Notes under the pieces: generated by a model | What the model was told of the DNA's origin: nothing | Seen by the model: the letters and a program-made list of their open reading frames with translations, nothing else | Database searches by the model: none | Made by a program: the position numbers and the translations under genes | Shown here: positions 49,973 through 61,330 of the stretch, piece after piece | Layout: every line of letters starts with the position of its first letter | How positions within the stretch are numbered: position 1 is the first letter of the stretch | Source: Sulfuritalea hydrogenivorans sk43H | GTDB taxonomy: Bacteria > Pseudomonadota > Gammaproteobacteria > Burkholderiales > Rhodocyclaceae | Reading direction: 5' to 3' | Assembly (NCBI RefSeq): GCF_000828635.1 | Contig: NZ_AP012547.1 | Location: 3,348,001-3,412,000 of the forward strand | Length of the DNA: 64,000 bases

Positions 49973-50920
49973 ATGAAGAAAGCACGCACCCTGCTTGCCG
50001 CTGCGGCAGCACTGACCATCGCCGCCACGGCACAGGCCCAGGAATTCGTCACTGTCCTCACCGGGGGCACCTCCGGCGTGTATTACCCGATGGGCGTTGC
50101 CCTGTCGCAGGTCTATGGCAAGGCCATGCCCGGCGCCAAAACTTCGGCCCAAGTAACCAAGGCCAGCGCGGAAAACCTCAACCTGCTCCAGGCCGGGCGT
50201 GGCGAAATCGCCTTCACTCTCGGCGATGCGCTGAACGAAGCCTGGAAGGGCAACGAGGAAGCCGGCTTCAAGACGCCGCTGAAGAAATTGCGCACCATCG
50301 CCGCGATCTACCCGAACTACATCCAGATCGTCGCCAACGCCGATTCCGGCATCAAGACCCTGGCCGACCTCAAGGGCAAGCGCGTCGCCGTCGGCGCGCC
50401 GAAGTCCGGCACCGAGCTCAATGCGCGCGACATCTTCAAGGGCGCCGGCATGAGCTACAAGGATTTCGCCAAGGTCGAGTACCTGCCCTTCGGCGAATCG
50501 GTGGAACTGATGAAGAACCGCCAGCTCGACGCCACGCTGATCTCGGCCGGCCTCGGTGTCGCCGCCATCCGCGACCTGGCCACGTCGGTCAAGATCGTCA
50601 TCGTGCCGATTCCGGCCGACGTGGTGGCGAAGATCGGCGAAGCCGCCTACCAGCCGGGCACCGTGCCGGCCAACACCTACAACGGCCAGACCGAAGCGAC
50701 GGCGACGGTGGCGATCCAGAACTTCCTGGTCAGCCATGAAGGCGTGTCGACCGATGCGGCCTACAAGATGACCAAGGCGATCTTCGAACACCTGCCCGAA
50801 CTGCACGCTGCGCACGCCGCGGCCAAGGCCATCACCAAGGAAAATGCCGCCAAGGCGCCGCCGGCCCCGCTGCATCCGGGCGCCGAGAAGTACTACAAGG
50901 AAATCGGCCTGATCAAGTAA
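49973..50920 (+). CDS. TAXI-family TRAP transporter solute-binding protein
   Basis: A 315-residue periplasmic protein. After a signal peptide (LLAAAAALTIAATAQA) come FVTVLTGGTSGVYYPMGVALSQ, KTSAQVTKASAENLNLLQAGRGEIAFTLGD and LKGKRVAVGAPKSGTELNARDIF, standard for TAXI proteins, which bind small organic acids or amino acids. GGAGGAG precedes the ATG. First gene of the TRAP operon. Confidence 0.95.
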   Translation: MKKARTLLAAAAALTIAATAQAQEFVTVLTGGTSGVYYPMGVALSQVYGKAMPGAKTSAQVTKASAENLNLLQAGRGEIAFTLGDALNEAWKGNEEAGFKTPLKKLRTIAAIYPNYIQIVANADSGIKTLADLKGKRVAVGAPKSGTELNARDIFKGAGMSYKDFAKVEYLPFGESVELMKNRQLDATLISAGLGVAAIRDLATSVKIVIVPIPADVVAKIGEAAYQPGTVPANTYNGQTEATATVAIQNFLVSHEGVSTDAAYKMTKAIFEHLPELHAAHAAAKAITKENAAKAPPAPLHPGAEKYYKEIGLIK

Positions 50921-50932
50921 GGGAGCATCGCC

Positions 50933-53043
<2,111 letters not shown>

Positions 53044-53044
<1 letters not shown>

Positions 53045-53415
53045 TGCTGTGCCTCGCGGCGGGCGCGGTCAGCGCCGTGCTCGCCATCGAGGGCTTCACC
53101 CTGAGCTGGATGCATTCGATAGAAAAGATCCGCTGGGAGGAAGACTGGCGCATCGAAGGCAAAACACTCGTGCTCAAGGAAGCCCGCATCCGCGGCAGCG
53201 GCGCCGGCATGGAGCCGCCCGAAGGCGCGGTGCTGAAGAACGGGGTCTGGCATTACCGCCCGCAACTGCCGCCGCAAACCGTACTGCGCCTGTCGCATTC
53301 GCCGCATGCCGGCGGCTACACGCTATGCACCGAGACCCTCTGCCGCCCGCTTGCGGATCATCTGCCGGGGATCGACAATAATGCCGTGATCGAACTACGG
53401 GAGTGCACGCCGTGA
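53044..53415 (+). CDS. DUF1850 protein
   Basis: A 123-residue protein. It has a hydrophobic N-terminus (LCLAAGAVSAVLAI), then FTLSWMHSIEKIRWEEDWRI, the DUF1850 signature. The family is almost always found beside TAXI-type TRAP transporters, as here. The start overlaps the permease stop (TGATG). An accessory role in the transporter is inferred. Confidence 0.88.
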
Positions 53416-53882
53416 AGCCTTGCTCCGCCATCCTGTCCGCACCCGGCTTTTCCATCGGCATCCGCTGCAACGATGACGAAATCACCGAAATCACCTACCT
53501 CGAACCCCAAGCCGAGATCGCGCCGAAAACCCCGCTGGCGAAAGAAGCCGTGCGCCAGTTGCGCGCCTGGCTCGCGGACCCGGCCTTCGAATTCGGCCTG
53601 CCGCTGGCGCCGGCCGGCACGCATTTCCAGCGCAAGGTCTGGGAACGGATTTCCGCGATCCCGGCCGGCCAGACCATGAGCTACGGCGAAGTCGCCGCCG
53701 CTATTCGCAGCGGCCCGCGCGCGGTGGGCAACGCCTGCGGCGCCAATCCCTATCCGATCGTGGTGCCTTGCCATCGCGTGATCGCGGCGAATCAGGCGCT
53801 GGGCGGATTCGGCAAGCAGGGCGGCGGCTTTCTGCTCGACATCAAGAAATGGCTGCTGCTGCACGAACATGCCGGCTTCTGA
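53412..53882 (+). CDS. ogt: Methylated-DNA--protein-cysteine methyltransferase
   Basis: A 156-residue enzyme. FQRKVWERISAIPAGQTMSYGEVAA and active-site VVPCHRVIAAN are intact. It repairs O6-alkylguanine by suicidal transfer to Cys. GTG start overlaps the DUF1850 stop (GTGA), with GGGAG eight bases upstream; another GTG three codons earlier lies too close to that site. It overlaps xerD by 14 bases. Confidence 0.93.
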   Translation: MKPCSAILSAPGFSIGIRCNDDEITEITYLEPQAEIAPKTPLAKEAVRQLRAWLADPAFEFGLPLAPAGTHFQRKVWERISAIPAGQTMSYGEVAAAIRSGPRAVGNACGANPYPIVVPCHRVIAANQALGGFGKQGGGFLLDIKKWLLLHEHAGF

Positions 53883-54774
53883 CGCCGCGCTGATCGACGA
53901 ATTCATCGACGCGCTGTGGCTCGCCGACGGACTCTCGAAGAACACGCTGGCGAGTTACCGCAGCGACTTGGCGCTGTTTGCCGACTGGCTGGCAAGGAAC
54001 AATTCATCGATAGTCGGCGCTGACGAGACGGCGATCAACGCCTATCTCGCATATCTGAACACCCGCCCCGGCGGCATCAAGTCCACCAGCCAGCGGCGAC
54101 TGATGGCGACGCTGCGGCGCTGTTACCGCTGGCTGCTGGACCAGGGCCGATTGCAGGCCGATCCGCTGCTCAACATCGACAAGCCGCCGACAATCTCGCG
54201 CTTCCCGAAAACGCTCTCCGAAAAGCAGGTGGAAGACCTGCTCGGCGCGCCCGACGTCAATACCCCGCTCGGCCTGCGCGACCGCGCCATGTTCGAGCTG
54301 CTCTATGCCACCGGACTGCGCGTCAGCGAACTGGTCGGCGTGCGCCTGTTCGAGGTGAGCCTCAACGACAACGTGGTGCGGGTGATGGGCAAGGGCTCGA
54401 AGGAGCGCCTGGTGCCGCTCGGCCAGATCGCCGCCGAGTGGCTGCAGCGCTACATTGCCGGCGCGCGCGGCGAGCTGCTCAAGTCGCATGTGTCCGACGC
54501 CGTGTTCGTCACCACGCGCGGAGCCGCCATGACGCGGCAGATGTTCTGGACCCTGGTAAAAAAGTACGCCCTGCGCGTCGGCATACCGCAGGAGCGCATT
54601 TCGCCGCACGTGCTGCGCCACGCCTTCGCCACGCACCTGCTGAACCACGGCGCCGACCTGCGTGTGGTGCAACTGCTGCTCGGCCATGCCGACATTTCAA
54701 CGACGCAGGTGTACACCCATGTCGCCCGCGAGCGGCTCAAGCAGCTGCATCATCTGCATCATCCGCGCGGCTAG
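53869..54774 (+). CDS. xerD: Site-specific tyrosine recombinase XerD
   Basis: A 301-residue recombinase. A SAM-like core-binding domain (about 5-95) precedes the catalytic domain with Arg151 (ATGLRVSEL), a Lys in GKGSKER, His247/Arg250 (SPHVLRHAFATH), His273 (LLGHADISTTQ) and nucleophile Tyr282 (VYTHV). It resolves chromosome dimers at dif with XerC. A motif copy encodes VGADETA near residue 50 in the core-binding domain. Confidence 0.93.
   Translation: MPASDAALIDEFIDALWLADGLSKNTLASYRSDLALFADWLARNNSSIVGADETAINAYLAYLNTRPGGIKSTSQRRLMATLRRCYRWLLDQGRLQADPLLNIDKPPTISRFPKTLSEKQVEDLLGAPDVNTPLGLRDRAMFELLYATGLRVSELVGVRLFEVSLNDNVVRVMGKGSKERLVPLGQIAAEWLQRYIAGARGELLKSHVSDAVFVTTRGAAMTRQMFWTLVKKYALRVGIPQERISPHVLRHAFATHLLNHGADLRVVQLLLGHADISTTQVYTHVARERLKQLHHLHHPRG
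54010..54033 (+). repeat. Dispersed 24-bp motif, copy 15
   Basis: Sense within xerD; encodes VGADETA. Confidence 0.8.
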
Positions 54775-55535
54775 CCCGCGCAAGCGTGCCGCTGCAGCGC
54801 TTGCAGTATCTCGCCGCTCGCCTTGTCCTGAACAAACGCCACCACTCCCAGATCGGCGCGCTTCCAGCCCGCATCCAGCGCGACCTGCCGGCGCAGCGAT
54901 ATGCGTCCGCTGGGGTCCGGAGACAGCGGCCCGATCAGCCGGCGCACCACATAGTCGTGGCGCAGGGTCTTGCCGCTGTTCTCGCCGGCGCGCACCTGAG
55001 ACTCCAGATTGTTCTCGTACACCGCGAGCCATGCCTCGGCCCCGGCGTTCGCCGCGGAAATCCCGCCATCCAGCGCCAGGTGCCCGGCCGTCGGCACCCC
55101 GAGTTCGAGGAGGATGCGCAGACCGGTGGCGGCAGCCCCGGCACCATCAAGCGGACTTCCGGCACTGCGCCAGTCCCGCCCATTGCGCAGAAATTGCGGC
55201 GTGTAAACCATGCGTGAGCGAGCCAGGCCCGCCATCACCTGCTGCCGCTGGGTGTACTGCGGGTTGGCAAAGCGATCAACCCAGCCGAGGCGATCCCAGT
55301 AATCGACGTGGAAGGCCAGCGGCACGACGCGGCCAGCATGGTCGGCCCGGGTCTTGAACTGCGACAGCCTCCGATCAGCCGGCGGGCAGCTGTCGCAGCC
55401 TTCCGAGGTGTAGAGTTCAAGCAGCACCGCGCGCTGTGCGCCGCTTTGCGCGACGCAGGGCGGCGCCGCCGCGTGCGTGCCGGCGGCCGCCGACAGCCAG
55501 GCAAGAATCGCCACTGCGGACATGCGTGCGTTCAT
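54771..55535 (-). CDS. Exported DUF1223 (thioredoxin-like) protein
   Basis: A 254-residue protein with a signal peptide (SAVAILAWLSAAAGTHA). The thioredoxin-like domain begins VLLELYTSEGCDSCPPADR, with a CxxC pair, and contains VVPLAFHVDYWDRLGW. GGAG lies seven bases before the ATG. The stop overlaps that of convergent xerD within CTAG. Redox function is likely but unproven. Confidence 0.88.
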   Translation of the reverse strand: MNARMSAVAILAWLSAAAGTHAAAPPCVAQSGAQRAVLLELYTSEGCDSCPPADRRLSQFKTRADHAGRVVPLAFHVDYWDRLGWVDRFANPQYTQRQQVMAGLARSRMVYTPQFLRNGRDWRSAGSPLDGAGAAATGLRILLELGVPTAGHLALDGGISAANAGAEAWLAVYENNLESQVRAGENSGKTLRHDYVVRRLIGPLSPDPSGRISLRRQVALDAGWKRADLGVVAFVQDKASGEILQALQRHACAG

Positions 55536-55625
55536 GACGGGTCTCCGATAGGACGCATACGGCGTCCATGGATTGGACGTTGAAAACCCCGATTCCTTAC
55601 ACGAGCCGAGCGTAAAATAAATACC

Positions 55626-56117
55626 ATGAGACACGAAACCAACATCCCCGAAACCCCGGCGACCAAGTTCCTGCACAAGCACGGCGTCGCCCACTCCAAC
55701 CATCTCTACGAGTACGAGGAGCATGGCGGCACCGGTGTATCTGCCCGCGAACTCAACGTTCCCGAACACGCGGTGGTCAAGACGCTGGTCATGGAAGACG
55801 AAACCGGCAAGCCACTGATCGTGCTGATGCACGGCGACCGCAAGGTATCCACCAAGGAATTGGCGCGCCAGATCGGCGTCAAGAAAGTCGGTCCCTGCAA
55901 ACCCGAGGATGCCCTGCGCCACACCGGCTACATGGTCGGCGGCTGCTCGCCCTTCGGCACCAAGAAGGCGCTGCCGGTGCATATGGAAAAGACCATTCTC
56001 GACCTGCCGCTGATCTACATCAACGGCGGCAGGCGCGGCTATCTGGTCGGCGTCCATCCGCACGACATCCTGCGCGTGCTGCAGCCGAAGATCGTGGAGT
56101 GCGGACTGAAGGAGTGA
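55626..56117 (+). CDS. ybaK: YbaK/EbsC-family aminoacyl-tRNA deacylase
   Basis: A 163-residue protein. VVKTLVMEDETGKPLIVLMHGD and YMVGGCSPFGTKKALPV match YbaK, which hydrolyses mis-acylated Cys-tRNA-Pro in trans to protect the code. Length is normal. Confidence 0.9.
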   Translation: MRHETNIPETPATKFLHKHGVAHSNHLYEYEEHGGTGVSARELNVPEHAVVKTLVMEDETGKPLIVLMHGDRKVSTKELARQIGVKKVGPCKPEDALRHTGYMVGGCSPFGTKKALPVHMEKTILDLPLIYINGGRRGYLVGVHPHDILRVLQPKIVECGLKE

Positions 56118-56126
56118 TTCTTTTTC

Positions 56127-56254
56127 CCGCAGATTTCGCAGATTTTCGCAGATGGATCAACACGCATGGCGCGCCATGCCCATTACTCGTCGAGCTTCCC
56201 GGCGATGGCATCCAACCCAAAGAATTTCCGAATTTAAATCTGCGAAATCTGCGG
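56127..56254. repeat. 19-bp inverted repeat pair with CGCAGATT units
   Basis: CCGCAGATTTCGCAGATTT at 56127-56145 is repeated inverted at 56236-56254. CGCAGATT-rich intergenic repeats of this type are common in environmental proteobacteria. The 90 bp between hold no convincing gene. It may act as a bidirectional terminator between ybaK and the TRIC gene. Confidence 0.65.
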
Positions 56255-56274
56255 ACAAAGACTTTCGAAGATGA

Positions 56275-56904
56275 TCAGCGCGACCTGTAGGTCGGCAGCC
56301 TGAGCCGCCAGCGGATCGCCGCCAGGCGCAGGCCGAGCACCACCGCACCGCCGGCGGTCGCCGCCGCCGCATCGCCCCAGCCCAGTTGCAGGGCCCCGAG
56401 CAGGGTCAGCGCGCCGAGCCAGGAGGCCGTGGCGTAGAGAGTTCCCGGCCGCATCACCAGCGGCACTTCGTTGACCAGGATGTCGCGCAGCATGCCGCCG
56501 ACGACGCCGGTGATCACGGCCAGCAGGGAGGCGGAAAGCCAGTGCACGCCGGCCGCGACCGCGATCTGGCAACCGACCACGGTAAACAGCGCAAGTCCGA
56601 CCGCGTCCGGCACCACGAACAGGCCGGCGCGCACCCGGATGCGACGCGCGAGGACGAAGGTGAGGCCTACCGCAAGCAGACCGCAGAACAGATAGGCGAC
56701 ATCGCCCAGCCAGAACACCGGACGATTCAGCAGCAGGTCGCGCAGGGTGCCGCCGCCGAGGCTGGTCGCCAGGCCGACAATCACCGCGCCGACCAGGTCC
56801 ATCTTCTTGTCTTCGGTTTCCAGCACCGCCGAGGCGGCATTGACCGCCACCGCGGCCATGCCCAGAGCGTAGATCAGTTCGGCCGGCGCCGGCAGCGGCG
56901 TCAT
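56275..56904 (-). CDS. TRIC-family (UPF0126) cation channel
   Basis: A 209-residue membrane protein with about seven helices and the duplicated signature GGGTLRDLL and GGMLRDIL. Homologues are trimeric K+-permeable channels. The start overlaps the folB stop (ATGA). Confidence 0.88.
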   Translation of the reverse strand: MTPLPAPAELIYALGMAAVAVNAASAVLETEDKKMDLVGAVIVGLATSLGGGTLRDLLLNRPVFWLGDVAYLFCGLLAVGLTFVLARRIRVRAGLFVVPDAVGLALFTVVGCQIAVAAGVHWLSASLLAVITGVVGGMLRDILVNEVPLVMRPGTLYATASWLGALTLLGALQLGWGDAAAATAGGAVVLGLRLAAIRWRLRLPTYRSR

Positions 56905-57248
56905 CGCGAACGTTCGATCTGCACGCCGACGCGGCGCACGCCCTTCATGATGCCCATCTTGGCGATGCTGATCTTGACCCAGGGCGCGCCGAACTCGTTG
57001 AGCAGCAGGCCGATCACGTATTCGCCGAGCGTCTCCAGCAGGTTGAAATGGCGCGTCGCCAGTTCGGCGCGGATGCGGTCGATCACCGCGTCGTAGCGAA
57101 TGGTCTTGTCGATGTCGTCATCCTGCGCCGCCTCGTCGGGCACGCCGAAGGTGAGGCTGATCTCCAGCGTCTGCGGCGCCGCCTTCTCGCGCTCGAAAAT
57201 GCCGACATGGGCGTCGACCCGCATGTCGTCGATGAAGATGAAGTCCAT
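56901..57248 (-). CDS. folB: Dihydroneopterin aldolase
   Basis: A 115-residue folate enzyme. FIDDMRVDAHVGIFEREK, the conserved Tyr of RYDAVIDRI, LLETLGEYVIGLLL and VKISIAKMGIMKG are typical. GGAG five bases before the ATG supports this start over the preceding GTG. Divergent from plsY, a common betaproteobacterial arrangement. Confidence 0.93.
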   Translation of the reverse strand: MDFIFIDDMRVDAHVGIFEREKAAPQTLEISLTFGVPDEAAQDDDIDKTIRYDAVIDRIRAELATRHFNLLETLGEYVIGLLLNEFGAPWVKISIAKMGIMKGVRRVGVQIERSR

Positions 57249-57291
57249 CACAGCTCCAGATTAGAATTCAGGGCATTCTAGGGAATCCGCA

Positions 57292-57897
57292 ATGAACCTG
57301 CTCGTTTCTGCCGTGCTGGGCTATCTGCTCGGCTCCATACCCTTTGCCGTGATCGTCTCGCGCGCCTTCCGCCTGGCCGATCCGCGCAGCTTCGGCTCGG
57401 GCAATCCGGGCGCCACCAATGTGCTGCGCAGCGGCAGCAAGGCCGCCGCCCTGCTGACGCTGATCGGCGATGCGGCGAAGGGCTGGCTCGCCATGTTCAT
57501 CGCCCAGAGAGTCGGCGCCGGCGAGACGGCGATTGCGGTCGCCGGCCTCGCCGCCTTCCTCGGTCACGTGTTTCCCTTCACCCTCGGCTTCAAGGGCGGC
57601 AAGGGCGTGGCCACAGCGCTGGGGGTGCTGCTGGGTTTCTCCGGCGTGCTGGCCGGCATCACCGCCGGCATCTGGATCGCCGTGGTGATTTTCACGCGCT
57701 ATTCCTCGCTGGCGGCGCTGGCCGCCGCCGCCGCCGCGCCCGCGCTGACCTGGTGGCTGCTGGGCCGATCCGAAGTCATTGCCGCGGTTGCGCTGATGTG
57801 CGCGGTGCTGATCTACCGGCACAAGAGCAACATCCGCAAACTGGTCGCCGGCACCGAAAGCCGCATCGGCGGCAGGAAGCGGAGCGTCGAATCCTGA
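57292..57897 (+). CDS. plsY: Glycerol-3-phosphate acyltransferase PlsY
   Basis: A 201-residue inner-membrane enzyme. SIPFAVIVSR, the GSGNPGATNVLR motif and LGHVFPFTLGFKGGKGVATALG are intact. It uses acyl-phosphate to acylate glycerol-3-phosphate. A motif copy encodes VGAGETA in the loop between two helices, before the LGHVFP motif. Confidence 0.95.
   Translation: MNLLVSAVLGYLLGSIPFAVIVSRAFRLADPRSFGSGNPGATNVLRSGSKAAALLTLIGDAAKGWLAMFIAQRVGAGETAIAVAGLAAFLGHVFPFTLGFKGGKGVATALGVLLGFSGVLAGITAGIWIAVVIFTRYSSLAALAAAAAAPALTWWLLGRSEVIAAVALMCAVLIYRHKSNIRKLVAGTESRIGGRKRSVES
57508..57531 (+). repeat. Dispersed 24-bp motif, copy 16
   Basis: Sense within plsY; encodes VGAGETA. Confidence 0.8.
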
Positions 57898-57913
57898 CAG
57901 CGAAGCCAGCGAA

Positions 57914-58363
57914 TCAGCTTACCGGCACATACACGATCGCCGCCGATCGCAGATGCTGAACATAGGCGCGGTCCGCGCCGCCGATGTGGCTGACCAGCCA
58001 GTTTTTAACCAGGGCCGTCATTTCCACGCTGATGTCCTCGCGGATCGAATGCCCCTTGATTTCCGCCAGATCGGCACAGAACTTCCGGTGTTCCGCAACA
58101 TGGGCCTCCATGTCCGGATAGTCATGCAAGCGCAGCAAGGCCTCTTCAACGGCGAAGTGGATGTTCACGAAATTGGTCAACTCGACGAGCGCGAAATGTA
58201 CGGCCGACCATTTGTCGTCCGAGCTTATGGCCAGTTCGAGGCGCGCCACGACATCAAACAGCACCCGGTGCTGCAGGTCGATCTCGTGAATTCCAATCAG
58301 TAGATTGTCGGCCCAGTTCGGCGGCGGTCCCATGTATGTCTTAGGTAATATATTGATCGGCAT
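57914..58363 (-). CDS. Bacteriohemerythrin
   Basis: A 149-residue single-domain hemerythrin. Candidate di-iron ligands: His in GIHEIDLQHRVLFD, His and Glu in VNIHFAVEEALL, His in AHVAEHRKF, then His/Asp near the C-terminus (LVSHIGGADRAY). It binds O2, possibly for oxygen delivery or sensing. Start at MPINILPK, the usual beginning. Divergent from the twin-cNMP gene. Confidence 0.92.
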   Translation of the reverse strand: MPINILPKTYMGPPPNWADNLLIGIHEIDLQHRVLFDVVARLELAISSDDKWSAVHFALVELTNFVNIHFAVEEALLRLHDYPDMEAHVAEHRKFCADLAEIKGHSIREDISVEMTALVKNWLVSHIGGADRAYVQHLRSAAIVYVPVS

Positions 58364-58493
58364 TCTAGCCTGAGTCCGCGTCCAGGTTGCAACCGCGCAG
58401 TGAAGATATTCGACTGCTTGCCGCGCCTTATAATCATCATGTGAAATAGTATCGCGCCGACCATATTGCATATTTCGATTCAGGAACGCCGCC

Positions 58494-59399
58494 ATGGATG
58501 ATCTGGATTTTTCAGGCAAACCCGCCGCTCCCGCGCCGAAGCCCGTCGCCAAGCCGAGCCCGCCAGCAGAGCCGGCCTCGCCCTACGAGCCCAGGCTGGC
58601 CCTCGCGTTTTTCAAGATTGCCGGAACGCTGGAGCAGTTTGCCGCCGGCAAGCAGATTTTTGCCGAAAACGAAAAAGCCGGTGGCTTGTTTTCCAAGGGC
58701 GCCCGCATCTATCTGCTGCTCGACGGCGACGTCGCGCTGACGCTCAAGGGCAAGCCGTTGGAACTGGTGCTGCCCGGCGAAATCTTCGGCGAGATGGCGG
58801 CCATTGCCGACATGCCGAGAAGCGCCACGGCAACGGCCCGCAAGGCTTGCCGCGTGCTCTCGCTCGATGAAAAGGCATTCCTGCAATCGCTGCAGCAGAT
58901 GCCCGAATTTGCCCTGATGCTGATGAGCGTCATGGCGCAACGCTTGCGCCGCAGCCTGGTCAAACTGGCCGAGGCCCCAAAGCCCCCCACTGCGGCGCTG
59001 GAGCAGAAGAATTCGCTGAACGGAAAGATCCTGTCGGAACTGCAGCATGCGCTCGGCGATCCGCTGCCGACCACGGCCCCCGCCGGGCAGAACGTCGTCA
59101 CCCAGGGCGCGGTCGGCGCCTGCATGTTCGTCGTCACCAAGGGCCGCATCGCGATATCGGTCGATGGCAAGGTGATCGAACATGTCGGTCCCGGCGGAGT
59201 TTTCGGCGAAATGGCACTGATCGAGCGCGCCGGCCGTGCCGCCACCGCCACCGCCGAAGCCGAGAGCGCCTGGCTGCTGGTCGCACGCAATGATTTCCTG
59301 TCGATGGTCAAGGCGAACCCCGCGTTCGGCATTGCGCTGCTGCGCGCCATGGCGGGGCGCGTGCAGCACGTCGGCAACCTGCTGCGCGAGGCAGGCTAG
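58494..59399 (+). CDS. Protein with two cyclic nucleotide-binding-like domains
   Basis: A 301-residue soluble protein. After a Pro-rich N-terminus come two cNMP-fold domains (about 35-155 and 190-300), each with a GE-type pocket ([22 protein letters not shown] and [21 protein letters not shown]). The first keeps the PRSA Arg. There is no DNA-binding or catalytic domain, so it may act by binding a partner. Stops overlap with convergent tsaD by four bases. Confidence 0.88.
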   Translation: MDDLDFSGKPAAPAPKPVAKPSPPAEPASPYEPRLALAFFKIAGTLEQFAAGKQIFAENEKAGGLFSKGARIYLLLDGDVALTLKGKPLELVLPGEIFGEMAAIADMPRSATATARKACRVLSLDEKAFLQSLQQMPEFALMLMSVMAQRLRRSLVKLAEAPKPPTAALEQKNSLNGKILSELQHALGDPLPTTAPAGQNVVTQGAVGACMFVVTKGRIAISVDGKVIEHVGPGGVFGEMALIERAGRAATATAEAESAWLLVARNDFLSMVKANPAFGIALLRAMAGRVQHVGNLLREAG

Positions 59400-60412
59400 G
59401 AAAGCTGATCCAGCGGCCAGCGCGGGCGCACCGCGAACGCACCACGAGCCGCCACGGGCACTTCTCCCTGCAGCAGGCGCTGCGCACCGCAGAACGCAAT
59501 CATTGCGCCGTTGTCGGTGCACAACTCCAGCGCCGGATAAAACACCCGGCCGCCGATTTTCGCCATGGCCTCGTCCAGCCGCTGGCGCAGGCGCCGGTTG
59601 GCGCCGACGCCGCCGGCCACCACCAGCGATGAAAGTCGGTGCTGGCGGCACGCCGTCACCGACTTGGCGGCCAGCACTTCGGTCACCGCTTCCTGGAATT
59701 CGGCGGCGAGGTCGGCTTTCTCCGACTCGGTCAGTTCCTTTGCGCGCGCCGCCGTCAGCACCGCCGTCTTCAGACCGGAAAAGCTGAAGGACAAGTCGCC
59801 GCTGTTCAACATCGGACGCGGCAACTTGAAGCGCCCCGCCGTGCCTCGCTCCGCCAGCTTTGCCAGCGCCGGCCCGCCGGGATAGCCCAGCCCGAGCAGC
59901 TTGGCGGTCTTGTCGAAAGCCTCGCCCGCCGCGTCGTCGAGCGATTCGCCGAGCAGCTCGTAAGCGCCGACGCGCGTCACGCGCATCAGCTGCGTATGCC
60001 CGCCGGATACCAGCAGCGCGATGAAAGGGAATGGCGGCGCGTCGTCGGCCAGTAGCGGCGAAAGCAGATGGCCTTCGAGGTGATGGACCGGCAGCGCCGG
60101 CACATCGAGCGCCATGGCCAGCGCCTCGGCGAAACTGGCGCCGACCAGCAAGGCACCCGCCAGCCCCGGCCCCGCCGTGTAGGCAATCGCGTCGATGTCG
60201 CGCCTCGTGCAGCCGGCATCGGCCAGCACGCGCTCCAGCAGCGGGATCAGGCGGCGGATGTGGTCGCGCGAGGCGAGCTCCGGCACCACGCCGCCGTAGG
60301 CCTCGTGCATCGCCACCTGGGTATGCACGGCATGGCCGAGCAGGCCGCGCCCGGTATCGTAGAGCGCGACGCCGGTTTCATCGCAGGAGGATTCGATGCC
60401 GAGGACTTTCAT
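59396..60412 (-). CDS. tsaD: tRNA N6-adenosine threonylcarbamoyltransferase TsaD
   Basis: A 338-residue enzyme. [19 protein letters not shown], metal-site [20 protein letters not shown] and [13 protein letters not shown] are conserved. It makes t6A37 in tRNAs with TsaB and TsaE. Start at MKVLGIESS rather than the ATG three codons upstream. An antisense motif copy encodes ACRQHRLS just before VVAGGV; the length there matches other TsaD proteins as I recall them. Confidence 0.96.
   Translation of the reverse strand: MKVLGIESSCDETGVALYDTGRGLLGHAVHTQVAMHEAYGGVVPELASRDHIRRLIPLLERVLADAGCTRRDIDAIAYTAGPGLAGALLVGASFAEALAMALDVPALPVHHLEGHLLSPLLADDAPPFPFIALLVSGGHTQLMRVTRVGAYELLGESLDDAAGEAFDKTAKLLGLGYPGGPALAKLAERGTAGRFKLPRPMLNSGDLSFSFSGLKTAVLTAARAKELTESEKADLAAEFQEAVTEVLAAKSVTACRQHRLSSLVVAGGVGANRRLRQRLDEAMAKIGGRVFYPALELCTDNGAMIAFCGAQRLLQGEVPVAARGAFAVRPRWPLDQLS
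59632..59655 (+). repeat. Dispersed 24-bp motif, copy 17
   Basis: Antisense within tsaD. It has T at base 9 and C at base 22, the same pair of changes as the copy at 62467. Confidence 0.75.
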
Positions 60413-60433
60413 CGCCGGCATTCTACCGGGCGG

Positions 60434-61234
60434 CTACTGCCATCCGAGGTCGCGTTCCACCTGCTTCCGGTAAACCTCGATCAAGCCCTCGGCCTTCATC
60501 TGCTTCAACACGGCCGCCAGGCGCGGCGCCAGTTCCGCGTGCTTCTTGTTGACATAGGGATAGGTCGGCACGGTCTTGCCGATGCTGACGACCTTGCGCA
60601 CATTTGCGCCCTTGAATTCGGGCTGCTGGAGTTCCTGCAACACGTAAACCTCCAGATCGCAGTACAGGTCGGTGCGCCCGGCGATCAGCTTCTTCAGGCC
60701 TTGCCCCTGGGTCAGCACGTCGGAAATCTGCTCAGCGGCAACGACCCCCTTCACCGCGGTCTCGCAGAGCAGAATGCCGCGCCGGTATTCCACGCGATAG
60801 CCGGTGCCCCGCATATCCTCGATCCGCGCCAGGCGCAAACTCGGGTTGGCGGTAAAGAAGGAAAAAACCAGATCGGCCAGGGACTCTTCCACCCGGACCA
60901 GATTCGGCCGGCTGTCGCCATAACTGTAGATGCGCGAGGTCTCCCCGTCGATGACACCTTCCTCCACCAGGGCCGCACGCCGCGCCAGCGAGTAGTGCTC
61001 GAACTGCACCGGTATCCCCAGGCGCCTGAAGGCTTCCCTGTAGATCAGCGTCACCCATCGATTGCCATAGTTCGTCGGCTCGCCGTCGACGCCCCAGACG
61101 AAAGGTTTTTCCGCCGCGGTCACAGCCTGGCTCAGGGCGGATGCGCCCGGCAACGACAGAGCGGCGGCACATGCCATATGAAAGATACCGCGCCGCACTG
61201 ACCGCCACCCGATATTCCAGAAGTCGAATTTCAT
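60434..61234 (-). CDS. Periplasmic substrate-binding protein (SBP_bac_3 type)
   Basis: A 266-residue protein with an N-terminal signal sequence (about 1-38). The amino-acid-binding protein fold shows FVWGVDGEPTNYGNRWVTLIYREAFRRLGI, LVEEGVIDGETSR and YPYVNKKHAELAPRLAAVLKQMKAEGLIE. No permease or ATPase is adjacent, so it is an orphan binding protein that may serve a sensor. Confidence 0.85.
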   Translation of the reverse strand: MKFDFWNIGWRSVRRGIFHMACAAALSLPGASALSQAVTAAEKPFVWGVDGEPTNYGNRWVTLIYREAFRRLGIPVQFEHYSLARRAALVEEGVIDGETSRIYSYGDSRPNLVRVEESLADLVFSFFTANPSLRLARIEDMRGTGYRVEYRRGILLCETAVKGVVAAEQISDVLTQGQGLKKLIAGRTDLYCDLEVYVLQELQQPEFKGANVRKVVSIGKTVPTYPYVNKKHAELAPRLAAVLKQMKAEGLIEVYRKQVERDLGWQ

Positions 61235-61330
61235 GAAAGCCTGTACACAGTCGAAGAGGAATATGTCGCGAGCGAAACAGTATAGCCCCGTCGCGATGGC
61301 ACGGCGCCACCGGTCGCCGCGCCAACACCC

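Noticed and set aside
59632-59655. Frameshift in tsaD at the motif
   Set aside because: The frame stays open and the distance to [11 protein letters not shown] matches other TsaD proteins as recalled.
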